Shown here: positions 1-6,465 of the stretch, piece after piece | How positions within the stretch are numbered: the first letter of the stretch is position 1 | Layout: every line of letters starts with the position of its first letter | Source of the DNA: Alphaproteobacteria bacterium UBA4588 | GTDB taxonomy: Bacteria > Pseudomonadota > Alphaproteobacteria > Puniceispirillales > Puniceispirillaceae | Assembly: GCA_002387605.1 (NCBI GenBank) | Contig: DGJU01000039.1 | Location: 1-8,928, forward strand | Length of the DNA stretch: 8,928 bases | Direction: 5' to 3' | The notes under the pieces: generated by a model | Told to the model about the DNA's origin: nothing | The model's input: only the letters and a program-made list of their open reading frames with translations | Databases searched by the model: none | Position numbers and translations under genes: made by a program

Positions 1-1356
1 CAGCTCCTGATCCGAAAAGCCAGAATAGGCTTTTCCCACTGGCACAAGCTCCATCCCGTCCTCACCCTCACGCCATGCGCCAAACGTATAATCAGAATAA
101 TAGGATGACCGTTTTCCATGTCCTCTCTGGGCATAAAGCACAACAAGGTCTGCTGTGAGAGGGTCCCGTTTCCATTTAAACCATTCACCCTTAATACGCC
201 CTGCCCGATAAAGGCTATCGTTGCGTTTTAGCATCATCCCCTCAATCAGCCCGCCAGACCGGCACTGCTCACGCATCCCGTCAAGCTGCTGATGGGTCAA
301 GACTGATAAAGCAGGCGATAGATCACAAAATGGATGGTCGATATCAGGCAAGCGTTGTTCAAGCTGGCGACGGCGCATATGGAGCGGCTGCTCGCGCATA
401 TCGTGAGTGCCATCAAATAGCATATCATAAATGCGCAAGAAGACAGGTGTTTCCACCTGAAGCTTTGCAGACGCAGTCTTCCTGTTTAAGCGTTGCTGAA
501 GCATATTAAAGCTTGCAAGATTATCCGGGGCGCCCGCAAGAAGCTCACCATCAAGCACGCCCTGCCATGTCATGCTGCGCGTAAGATCAGGAAACGCTGC
601 TGAAATATCATCGCCGGTTCGTGAGAAGAGGCGCACCCCGTCATCAGCCGAAGCAAGCAGAACGCGCGCGCCATCCCATTTCCATTCAATCTGCCAGTCA
701 TCAAGCTGTAAGCTGCTAATCTCATCTTCCAGCGGATGCGCTAGCATAAGAGGCCTGAAAACAGCACGACCTTCTGATTGAGGCCGCGGGGCCACGCCCT
801 CTAGCCAGCCAAATAATTCATCATAGGGTGGGCTAAGAAGCGGCCAGATTTCTTCGATTTCAGCAACATCAACCTTATAGGCAGCGCTGAGAGCAAGCCG
901 CACCATTCTAGCTGACACACCAACGCGCATCCCTCCCGTTGCAAGCTTCAAAAGCGCCCACCGCTCGGATGTTGTCATAATATCCATCCAGCCTGACAAT
1001 AACGTTACAGCATCGCCCCGCTTTGTTGCCATCAGCCCCTCAACAATATCGGCTAACGGCGGGATATCGGTATTAGCCTGTTCTGTCTGCGGCCATAACA
1101 GCGCAACTGTTTCTGCTAAATCACCCACAAAATCATAGGAAAGGGCAAATAGGTCCGGGTCTGTTACTTGGGTTGCAAGCTCGCGCACGACACCGGCTTT
1201 TACATGTGGAAATGATAAATCACCAGTGAGCGCTGCCAGTCCCCAACCCCTATCTAAAACAGGGGTCTGTTTAAACCAACTCACCAGATGGGCCTGTTTT
1301 ACAGACCGTCTGGGTGAGAAAATCAAAGCTTCGAGAAGGGTTGAAAAGGCTCTCAT
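1..1356 (-). CDS. lig: ATP-dependent DNA ligase of the ligase-associated repair cluster (C-terminus beyond left edge)
   Basis: Seals nicks in duplex DNA by the ATP-dependent ligase/nucleotidyltransferase mechanism: enzyme-AMP, then DNA-adenylate, then phosphodiester bond. The frame is open for 452 codons from ATG 1356 to the window edge. Family members are about 530 residues, so roughly 80 residues of the OB-fold C-terminus are missing. An N-terminal helical DNA-binding domain fills about residues 1-200. The catalytic core follows: motif I KWDGAR with the AMP-accepting Lys226, motif III LDGELL with Glu271, motif IV EGMMLK with Glu372 and Lys377, and motif V WFKWKRD with Lys394 and Lys396. The visible end (GKAYSGFSDQEL) matches the start of the OB fold in this family. 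The start overlaps the exonuclease stop as ATGA and has a strong Shine-Dalgarno, AGGAGG at 1364-1369, seven bases upstream. The sequence resembles the stand-alone cluster ligase and not NAD-dependent LigA. I see no LigD polymerase or phosphoesterase domain. Confidence 0.95.
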   Translation of the reverse strand, partial: MRAFSTLLEALIFSPRRSVKQAHLVSWFKQTPVLDRGWGLAALTGDLSFPHVKAGVVRELATQVTDPDLFALSYDFVGDLAETVALLWPQTEQANTDIPPLADIVEGLMATKRGDAVTLLSGWMDIMTTSERWALLKLATGGMRVGVSARMVRLALSAAYKVDVAEIEEIWPLLSPPYDELFGWLEGVAPRPQSEGRAVFRPLMLAHPLEDEISSLQLDDWQIEWKWDGARVLLASADDGVRLFSRTGDDISAAFPDLTRSMTWQGVLDGELLAGAPDNLASFNMLQQRLNRKTASAKLQVETPVFLRIYDMLFDGTHDMREQPLHMRRRQLEQRLPDIDHPFCDLSPALSVLTHQQLDGMREQCRSGGLIEGMMLKRNDSLYRAGRIKGEWFKWKRDPLTADLVVLYAQRGHGKRSSYYSDYTFGAWREGEDGMELVPVGKAYSGFSDQEL

Positions 1357-2378
1357 GCCTCGCCCTCCTCATAGCCGATAACAGATAAGGCGCGGGCCTG
1401 ATAGCCGCGCATCTGGCAGGCTTTAATAAGGGCGTCTTCACGGCCATGAGTGACCCACACCTCACCTGGATTAATCTGCTCAATTGTCATCAGCAAATCA
1501 TCCCAGTCAGCATGGTCTGACAGGATAAGCGGAAATTCAACGCCGCGCTGCTTGGCGCGCTGGCGCACCTGCATCCAGCCAGAGGCAAATACAATCAGCG
1601 GGTCATGCAGGCGCTGCGCCCATTTTGCCCCAATGGCAGACGGCGGTGCGATTACAATCTGTCCCTTCAACTCTGCTTGCGGGGCGCCGGCCTTACCAGC
1701 CGTAGCTGGCAATAATGACCCAAGCGGAACGCCATAGTCTTCATATAAATTACATAATTTCTGCAATGCACCATGGATATAAATCGGCGCGTTATAGCCA
1801 GCCTCCCGCAGCAATGCGATAACCCGCTGCGCCTTACCAAGCGCATAAGCGCCGATTACAATCGTGCGGTCAGGAAAGAGATATTTTGTTGCCAATAGCC
1901 GTTTTAATTCGACTGCCGGATCGGGGTGACGGAACACCGGCAGACCAAAGGTTGCTTCGGTGATAAACACATCGCACGGCACCGGCATAAAGGGCTGACA
2001 GGTTGGGTCGGGTTTTCGCTTGTAATCCCCTGCCGCAATCACTCTTTGGCCCTGATAATCAAGGATAATTTGGGCGCTTCCAAGCACATGCCCGGCTGAT
2101 TGCAGCGTCACCTTAACCGGCCCAAGCATCATAGAGGATCCATAGCACAGGGCTGTCGTAGTCTGCGCGAACGTCTCACCATAGCGCACTGCCATAATCG
2201 CAAGTGTTTCTGGTGTTGCAATAACATGGTTGTGCCCAGCGCGCGCATGGTCAGCATGACCATGGGTGATAATCGCTGTCGTGCAGGGGCGAACAGGGTC
2301 GATATAGCAATCGGCTGGGCTAACATGAATACCGGCTGCATCCGTGCCAACCCACGTAATATGTGAACGCTCCCTCAT
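1353..2378 (-). CDS. Ligase-associated DNA exonuclease, metallo-beta-lactamase fold (341 aa)
   Basis: Predicted metal-dependent nuclease of the metallo-beta-lactamase/beta-CASP-like group related to SNM1/Artemis and Cft2, in the family annotated as 'ligase-associated DNA exonuclease'. It probably trims DNA ends before ligation. The metal-binding set is complete: HGHADH at residues 39-44, His97 in SAGHVLGS, Asp118 in AAGDYK, Glu141 in ITEATFG, His289 in SDHADW and His311 in VTHG. The length of 341 is normal for the family. The start at 2378 fits because the beta-strand leading to YIDP and the HxHxDH loop begins about 25 residues in, as usual. Its own Shine-Dalgarno is weak (only AGG close to the start), so it probably depends on transcription and translation from the GST, which ends 16 bases upstream. 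Its stop overlaps the ligase start by four bases. The family is clear; the exact in vivo substrate is inferred. Confidence 0.94.
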   Translation of the reverse strand: MRERSHITWVGTDAAGIHVSPADCYIDPVRPCTTAIITHGHADHARAGHNHVIATPETLAIMAVRYGETFAQTTTALCYGSSMMLGPVKVTLQSAGHVLGSAQIILDYQGQRVIAAGDYKRKPDPTCQPFMPVPCDVFITEATFGLPVFRHPDPAVELKRLLATKYLFPDRTIVIGAYALGKAQRVIALLREAGYNAPIYIHGALQKLCNLYEDYGVPLGSLLPATAGKAGAPQAELKGQIVIAPPSAIGAKWAQRLHDPLIVFASGWMQVRQRAKQRGVEFPLILSDHADWDDLLMTIEQINPGEVWVTHGREDALIKACQMRGYQARALSVIGYEEGEA

Positions 2379-2394
2379 CGCCTAACGATATTCG

Positions 2395-3081
2395 CTATTT
2401 CTGTGTTGCGAATAATTTTGCAAATTCCTCAGCAGACAGATTTTTCAAATCCTCTCGCCATTCAGCCCCTACTTGCATGCCTTTTACAACGGCCGGCCGG
2501 CTGCCTAACATCTCGCGCCATGCTTTTACATGTGGATAGGCGTCAATATCAACGCGTTGCCGCTGATAGGTGCGTGTCCATGGCAGAATAGCAATATCGG
2601 CAATTGAATAATCATCTCCGCCAACAAACGGGCTTAGTGCAAGCCGGCGGTCAAGAACGCCATAGAGCCGGTTTGACTCATTCGAATAGCGGTCCATCGC
2701 ATAATCAATTTTTTCAGGGGCATAATAGTTGAAATGATGCGCCTGCCCTAGCATCGGACCAAACCCGCCCATTTGCCACATCAGCCATTCCTTCACCGCA
2801 ATCTGACTGCGGATATCATCTGGCATCAACATGCCTGTCTTCTCAGCAAGGTATAAAAGAATAGCGCCCGATTCAAATACGCTGACAGGGGCGCCATCAG
2901 GGCCGTCATGATCAATGATTGCCGGCATCCGGTTATTTGGCGAAAACGCTAGAAATTCCGGCGCGAACTGGTCGCCAGCACCGATATTGATAGGTTTTAC
3001 CTCATAGGCCAGCCCCATCTCTTCGAGAGCAATGGAGATTTTATGACCATTTGGTGTTGGCCAGTAATAAAGTTCAATCAT
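2395..3081 (-). CDS. yfcG: Nu-class glutathione S-transferase, YfcG-like disulfide-bond oxidoreductase (228 aa)
   Basis: Cytosolic GST-fold protein. An N-terminal thioredoxin-like domain (about residues 1-85) is followed by an all-helical C-terminal domain. The N-terminus (YYWPTPNGHK) carries the TPNGxK signature of nu-class enzymes such as E. coli YfcG, with Thr9, Asn11 and Lys14 as predicted glutathione contacts. There is no catalytic Cys, Ser or Tyr in the usual GST positions. The cis-Pro53 loop (NNRMPAIIDH) and Glu70-Ser71 (FESGAILLYLAEK) complete the glutathione site. YfcG is known for glutathione-disulfide-dependent reductase and peroxidase activity, so the same role is inferred here. 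It is first in a leftward transcript, with a good Shine-Dalgarno (AAGGA at 3091-3095, nine bases from ATG). It lies directly upstream of the exonuclease, so it is probably co-transcribed with the repair genes, which is not a usual member of that cluster. Confidence 0.92.
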   Translation of the reverse strand: MIELYYWPTPNGHKISIALEEMGLAYEVKPINIGAGDQFAPEFLAFSPNNRMPAIIDHDGPDGAPVSVFESGAILLYLAEKTGMLMPDDIRSQIAVKEWLMWQMGGFGPMLGQAHHFNYYAPEKIDYAMDRYSNESNRLYGVLDRRLALSPFVGGDDYSIADIAILPWTRTYQRQRVDIDAYPHVKAWREMLGSRPAVVKGMQVGAEWREDLKNLSAEEFAKLFATQK

Positions 3082-3090
3082 ATGATAAAT

Positions 3091-3096
3091 TCCTTA
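3091..3096 (-). promoter_or_regulatory. Ribosome binding site of the GST gene
   Basis: On the minus strand this reads TAAGGA, nine bases before the ATG at 3081. It is the best Shine-Dalgarno match in the divergent intergenic region and supports the GST start, which sits inside the palindrome ATCATATGAT (3077-3086). Confidence 0.6.
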
Positions 3097-3118
3097 ACTA
3101 AGAGCTGTTAGCATGCCG

Positions 3119-3185
3119 CCACTGCTCTATATGATAGATTAGTGCGCCGCCCCCCTTTAAGTGGCCCCCACTGCCCTAAATGACA
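3119..3185. repeat. Degenerate 18-bp direct repeat between the divergent genes
   Basis: The copies at 3119-3136 and 3168-3185 follow the pattern CCACTGCYCTAWATGAYA, matching at 15 of 18 positions with starts 49 bases apart. Both are followed by ATTAGT, after 2 and 7 bases respectively. Between them a small palindrome, AGTGG-CCC-CCACT (3160-3172), runs into the second copy. The layout could be a pair of regulator-binding sites, or it could be a chance or decayed duplication. No known operator is recognised. Confidence 0.4.
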
Positions 3186-3201
3186 AGGCCAAATTAGTTT
3201 C

Positions 3202-5628
3202 ATGCTTCTACCTTCTTCTCTCTTGCCTGAACAATTCTCCGGCTGGTTTGCACAAAAAAACTGGGTAATATACCCACATCAGCTTGAAATGATTGATTTT
3301 TGGCAACAGGGGCGCTCAACCTTATTAATAGCACCAACAGGCGCAGGCAAAACATTATCTGGGTTTCTGCCCAGCTTAATTGATAGCAATGGCGCAAAAA
3401 GGGATGGCATTCACACTCTTTATATATCGCCACTCAAGGCGCTCGCTGTTGATATTGCACGCAATCTAGAAGCGCCCATCGCTGAGATGGGGCTTAATAT
3501 TACAATAGACACACGGACAGGCGATACACCGCAATCACGCAGAGCCCGGATCAGGTCTCATCCGCCGCATATTCTTCTGACCACACCAGAATCGCTTGAA
3601 TTAATGTTAAGCTGGCCAGATGCAGCTGCCTTATTTGGAACCGTAAAAACCATCATTATTGATGAAATCCATACCGTGCTTGGCAGCAAGCGCGGCGATT
3701 TACTATCGCTCTCACTAGCAACATTGCGAACACTTGCCCCTGCCAGCCAGTCAATAGGATTATCGGCTACCATCGCCGACCCGCAACAGCTCACCCCGCT
3801 GCTATCCGCCCTGCCCGATGAGGTTGTCATCTTTGCCCCGCCGCTCGAAAAAGTGATTGAGCTGAGCGTTATGACAACAGATGATGACAGCTTGCCGTGG
3901 GCTGGTCATAGCGCCCTTTATGCAATGCCGCGAATTTACGATTTACTGCGGCAGCATAAAACAACATTGGTGTTTGTGAATACCCGCGCGCAGGCAGAAA
4001 TGGTGTTTCAGGCACTATGGCACCTGAATGACGATCATCTTAAAATAGGCATTCACCATGGCTCGCTGGATGTACAGCAACGGCGCCGCGTAGAGGCTAT
4101 GATGGCAACGGGCGCACTTGATGCTGTAGTTGCGACATCATCGCTTGATCTCGGCATTGACTGGGCAGATATCGACCTTGTTATTCAAGTGGGGGCACCA
4201 AAGGGTGTGGCACGGCTTATTCAGCGCGTGGGCCGGGCTGGACACAGGCTTGACGCACCATCACGAGCGGTCCTTGTACCGGCAAACCGGTTTGAAATGC
4301 TCGAAGGCCTTGCTGCGCGCATTGCAGTGGAGGAACGGGCGCTTGACCGGTTTGATCTACATGAGGGCGCGCTTGATATTCTGGCGCAGCATCTGGTCGG
4401 ACGGGCTGTTGCAGGGCCGTTTGATGCTGACCAGCTTTATGCCCAGATATGCACCGCCGCCGCATACCGAACACTACGCCGCGAGACATTTGACAAGGTG
4501 CTAGAGTTTAGTGCGACAGGCGGTTATGCGCTTGACCATTACAGCCAGTTCCACCGGATAGTCAGAGGCATTGACGGGCTATGGCGCCTGACATCCAAAC
4601 AGGTTGCAACACGATGGCGAATGAATATTGGCGCAATTGTTGAAACGGCAACGCTGAAGGTCAGGATAAAGGGTGGCCCTGTTCTTGGCGAAGTTGAAGA
4701 ATATTTCGTCCAAAATCTGAGTGCCGGCGACAGCTTTATGTTTGGCGGCCGCATTCTTGAATTTATTGGCATCCGGGCTTTGGTTGTCGAGGCGCGCTCT
4801 ACGGCATCGTCCGATCCCAAAATTCCGGCCTATGCAGGCGGGCGCCTGCCATTATCGCCTAACCTTGCAGAATCGGTGCGGGCTATTTTGAATGATGATG
4901 AAATGCTGGCTCATTTGCCGACCTCTGTTCGCTCATGGCTCGCATTACAGAAATCACGTTCAGCACTTCCCGGACAGGATAAACTGCTTGTTGAGACATT
5001 TAAGCGCGGCGCTAAATTCTATCTTGTTGCATATTGCTTTGCCGGACGGAATGCGCATCAAACGCTTGGTATGCTGCTGACAAGGCGGATGGAGCGGGAG
5101 GGGTTAAAGCCGCTTGGATTTGTCGCAACTGACTATGCCATTGCTATCTGGTCGCTCACCAAAGTTAGCCAGCCCGAAACCTTGCTCAGCCCAGATATTC
5201 TTGGTGATGACCTTGAAGAATGGATGGCCGAAACATCGCTGATGAAGCGCAGTTTCAGGCAAGTCGCAACCATCGCCGGACTGATAGATAAACGGATACC
5301 GGGTATGGATAAGACGGGTCGTCAGGTCACTGTGAATTCAGATTTGATTTATGATGTATTGCGCCAGCACCAGCCAGACCATTTGCTATTGCAGGCAACA
5401 CGCGCAGATGCGGCACGCGGCATGACAGATATCAAGCGTCTATCGGACCTGTTGACCCGCTTTGATAAAAATATTCTGCATAAGGACCTGCCGCGTATCT
5501 CGCCTCTTTCGGTACCGCTTCTGCTAGAGGTTGGCCGCGAATCTGTTACCTCATCAGCTGTTGGTGATATGCTGGCGGATCTTGAACAAACTCTGCTAGA
5601 AGAAGCCATGATTGACGTTACCTCATGA
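3202..5628 (+). CDS. lhr: Lhr-core superfamily 2 DEXH helicase, ligase-associated (808 aa)
   Basis: ATP-driven 3'-5' DNA translocase/helicase of the Lhr-core type, in the family annotated as 'ligase-associated DNA damage response DEXH box helicase'. RecA domain 1 has a Q-like PHQ at 25-27, Walker A PTGAGKT with Lys50, motif II DEIH at 154-157 and motif III SAT at 188-190. RecA domain 2 has LVFVNTR at 256-262, motif V TSSLDLGID at 312-320 and motif VI QRVGRAGHR at 341-349. The remaining ~450 residues match the winged-helix, beta-barrel and Lhr-specific C-terminal part. The length of 808 is usual for the short Lhr-core form; it lacks the long C-terminal extension of full-size Lhr (about 1500 residues). 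The start at 3202 has only a weak, distant AAGG (3185-3188), but the next residues align with the family N-terminus. It is translationally coupled to the phosphoesterase through ATGA. Confidence 0.95.
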   Translation: MLLPSSLLPEQFSGWFAQKNWVIYPHQLEMIDFWQQGRSTLLIAPTGAGKTLSGFLPSLIDSNGAKRDGIHTLYISPLKALAVDIARNLEAPIAEMGLNITIDTRTGDTPQSRRARIRSHPPHILLTTPESLELMLSWPDAAALFGTVKTIIIDEIHTVLGSKRGDLLSLSLATLRTLAPASQSIGLSATIADPQQLTPLLSALPDEVVIFAPPLEKVIELSVMTTDDDSLPWAGHSALYAMPRIYDLLRQHKTTLVFVNTRAQAEMVFQALWHLNDDHLKIGIHHGSLDVQQRRRVEAMMATGALDAVVATSSLDLGIDWADIDLVIQVGAPKGVARLIQRVGRAGHRLDAPSRAVLVPANRFEMLEGLAARIAVEERALDRFDLHEGALDILAQHLVGRAVAGPFDADQLYAQICTAAAYRTLRRETFDKVLEFSATGGYALDHYSQFHRIVRGIDGLWRLTSKQVATRWRMNIGAIVETATLKVRIKGGPVLGEVEEYFVQNLSAGDSFMFGGRILEFIGIRALVVEARSTASSDPKIPAYAGGRLPLSPNLAESVRAILNDDEMLAHLPTSVRSWLALQKSRSALPGQDKLLVETFKRGAKFYLVAYCFAGRNAHQTLGMLLTRRMEREGLKPLGFVATDYAIAIWSLTKVSQPETLLSPDILGDDLEEWMAETSLMKRSFRQVATIAGLIDKRIPGMDKTGRQVTVNSDLIYDVLRQHQPDHLLLQATRADAARGMTDIKRLSDLLTRFDKNILHKDLPRISPLSVPLLLEVGRESVTSSAVGDMLADLEQTLLEEAMIDVTS

Positions 5629-6359
5629 CAGCGCGCCCACATGCCTCCGCCGTAACATTTTGCGGCACTGATCTATTGCTTTATGGGGCTGGGTATTTGT
5701 ACCTGCCAGACCACAAGATGCTTGTGGTCTCAGACTTACATCTTGAAAAGGGTGCTGCTCAGTCATCTGGTCTTCCCCTGCCTGCTTATGATACTGACGA
5801 TACAGTGCGCCGGCTTGAAAGTGCTTGTGCGCGCTTATCTCCGAAAACCTGCCTATTTCTTGGTGATAGCTTTCATAATGAGGCAACAGCCTTCAGATTG
5901 CCGGAACGGATTCAGGATAAATTATCAGCCCTTGCAACCCAGCGTCAGTTCATCTGGGTCACCGGAAACCATGATCCGAACATCCCTGCGTTTCTGCCTG
6001 GTGAAAGCTGTAATAGCTATATCAGTGACGGGCTGGTTTTCTGCCATGAGATGACCCAGCAGGATAAAATCATCGCCGAAAACTCTTCTGATGATACAGG
6101 ATCGGCTTACGGCTATATTTTTGGCCATTTTCACCCAAAAGCACGAATGCGCCTTCCAGCAAAAAATGTTACAGGTCGGTGTTTCATTCATGATAATAGG
6201 GCGCTTATCATGCCGGCCTTTGGCGCTTTTACGGGCGGCTTAAATATTCTTGATCCAGCGATACAGTCATTGCTGAATAAGCCCCAGACCGTTCATTTTT
6301 GTTATGAAGAACAGATATATTCCTATCCGGTGAGCCAGAAGCACTTTATGACAGGCTAG
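5625..6359 (+). CDS. pdeM: Ligase-associated metallophosphoesterase nuclease, PdeM/MPE type (244 aa)
   Basis: Calcineurin-like binuclear metallophosphoesterase, annotated in this cluster as 'ligase-associated DNA damage response endonuclease PdeM'. Work on the Pseudomonas putida homologue (MPE) showed manganese-dependent DNA nuclease activity. All metal motifs are present: Asp37/His39 in VSDLHLEKG, Asp81 in LGDSFHNE (GDxxH/N), Asn115-His116-Asp117 in TGNHDPN, His141 in FCHE, and His168/His170 in FGHFHPKAR. The length is normal. No Shine-Dalgarno is visible before ATG 5625. The start overlaps the helicase stop as ATGA, which indicates translational coupling and suggests that helicase and nuclease are made in step. 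The specific DNA substrate in this organism is unknown. Confidence 0.94.
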   Translation: MTARPHASAVTFCGTDLLLYGAGYLYLPDHKMLVVSDLHLEKGAAQSSGLPLPAYDTDDTVRRLESACARLSPKTCLFLGDSFHNEATAFRLPERIQDKLSALATQRQFIWVTGNHDPNIPAFLPGESCNSYISDGLVFCHEMTQQDKIIAENSSDDTGSAYGYIFGHFHPKARMRLPAKNVTGRCFIHDNRALIMPAFGAFTGGLNILDPAIQSLLNKPQTVHFCYEEQIYSYPVSQKHFMTG

Positions 6360-6379
6360 GAACAGATAAAAGATGCATC

Positions 6380-6395
6380 TAGCTTGCTCAAGCTA
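6380..6395. repeat. Short inverted repeat TAGCTT-GCTC-AAGCTA
   Basis: A perfect 6-bp stem with a 4-base loop lies 20 bases after the phosphoesterase stop. No T-run follows, so it is a poor intrinsic terminator. Its position just upstream of AT-rich -10-like sequences makes an operator possible. The stem is short enough to be chance. Confidence 0.35.
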
Positions 6396-6453
6396 TCGTA
6401 AAATAGAGTAGAATTAACGTTATGTGAGTATCCGATGTGATGCACAGTTTTTC

Positions 6454-6458
6454 AGGGA
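6454..6458 (+). promoter_or_regulatory. Ribosome binding site that sets the FAD-oxidoreductase start
   Basis: AGGGA lies seven bases before ATG 6466. This decides the start in favour of 6466 over the in-frame GTG at 6424, which has no such site. The extra 14 residues from GTG would precede the dinucleotide-binding strand that normally opens this family. Confidence 0.65.
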
Positions 6459-6465
6459 CGAGTTT

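Larger units (their letters stand above)
3082..3201. promoter_or_regulatory. Divergent intergenic region that must hold promoters for both repair arms
   Basis: These 120 bases separate the GST start (leftward) from the helicase start (rightward), so both transcripts probably begin here. AT-rich hexamers resembling -10 boxes overlap on the two strands: TATGAT at 3130-3135 on plus, and TATCAT at 3131-3136 on minus, 50 bases from the GST start. Neither has a convincing TTGACA at the proper spacing, so I do not assign exact promoters. A degenerate direct repeat and a short palindrome lie in the middle. I see no alphaproteobacterial LexA box of the form GTTC-N7-GTTC or GAAC-N7-GAAC. Confidence 0.5.
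6360..6465. promoter_or_regulatory. Gap between the repair genes and the lipid operon; probable promoter region
   Basis: These 106 bases hold no gene. A promoter for the FAD-oxidoreductase operon is expected here, since the upstream gene belongs to a different functional group. AT-rich hexamers such as TAAAAT (6399-6404) and TAGAAT (6409-6414) could be -10 boxes, but no well-spaced -35 box is clear. GGAAC at 6359-6363 has no matching downstream element for EcfG or RpoE-type promoters. Read-through from the phosphoesterase gene cannot be excluded. Confidence 0.4.

Noticed and set aside
3077..3086. Perfect palindrome ATCATATGAT over the GST start codon as an operator
   Set aside because: It is only 10 bases, AT-rich and includes the start codon, so it is easily explained by chance.
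3082..3201. SOS (LexA) control of the repair genes
   Set aside because: No GTTC-N7-GTTC or GAAC-N7-GAAC site is visible in the divergent intergenic region.
3200..3433. Minus-strand open frame opposite the helicase N-terminus
   Set aside because: It lies fully within the helicase coding region on the other strand, has no recognisable domain, and is a shadow of codon bias.
6380..6410. Intrinsic terminator after the phosphoesterase gene
   Set aside because: The stem is only 6 bp and is followed by TCGTAAAATAG without a T-run.
6359..6420. GGAAC at 6359-6363 as the -35 element of an EcfG or RpoE-type stress promoter ahead of the lipid operon
   Set aside because: No CGTT or TCTAA-like -10 element lies at the required spacing. 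The nearest TCTAG is too close, and GGAAC overlaps the phosphoesterase stop codon.
6424..6465. GTG at 6424 as the start of the FAD oxidoreductase
   Set aside because: It has no ribosome site and would add 14 residues before the FAD-binding strand. ATG 6466 has AGGGA at seven bases and puts GxGxxG at residue 7 as in the family.
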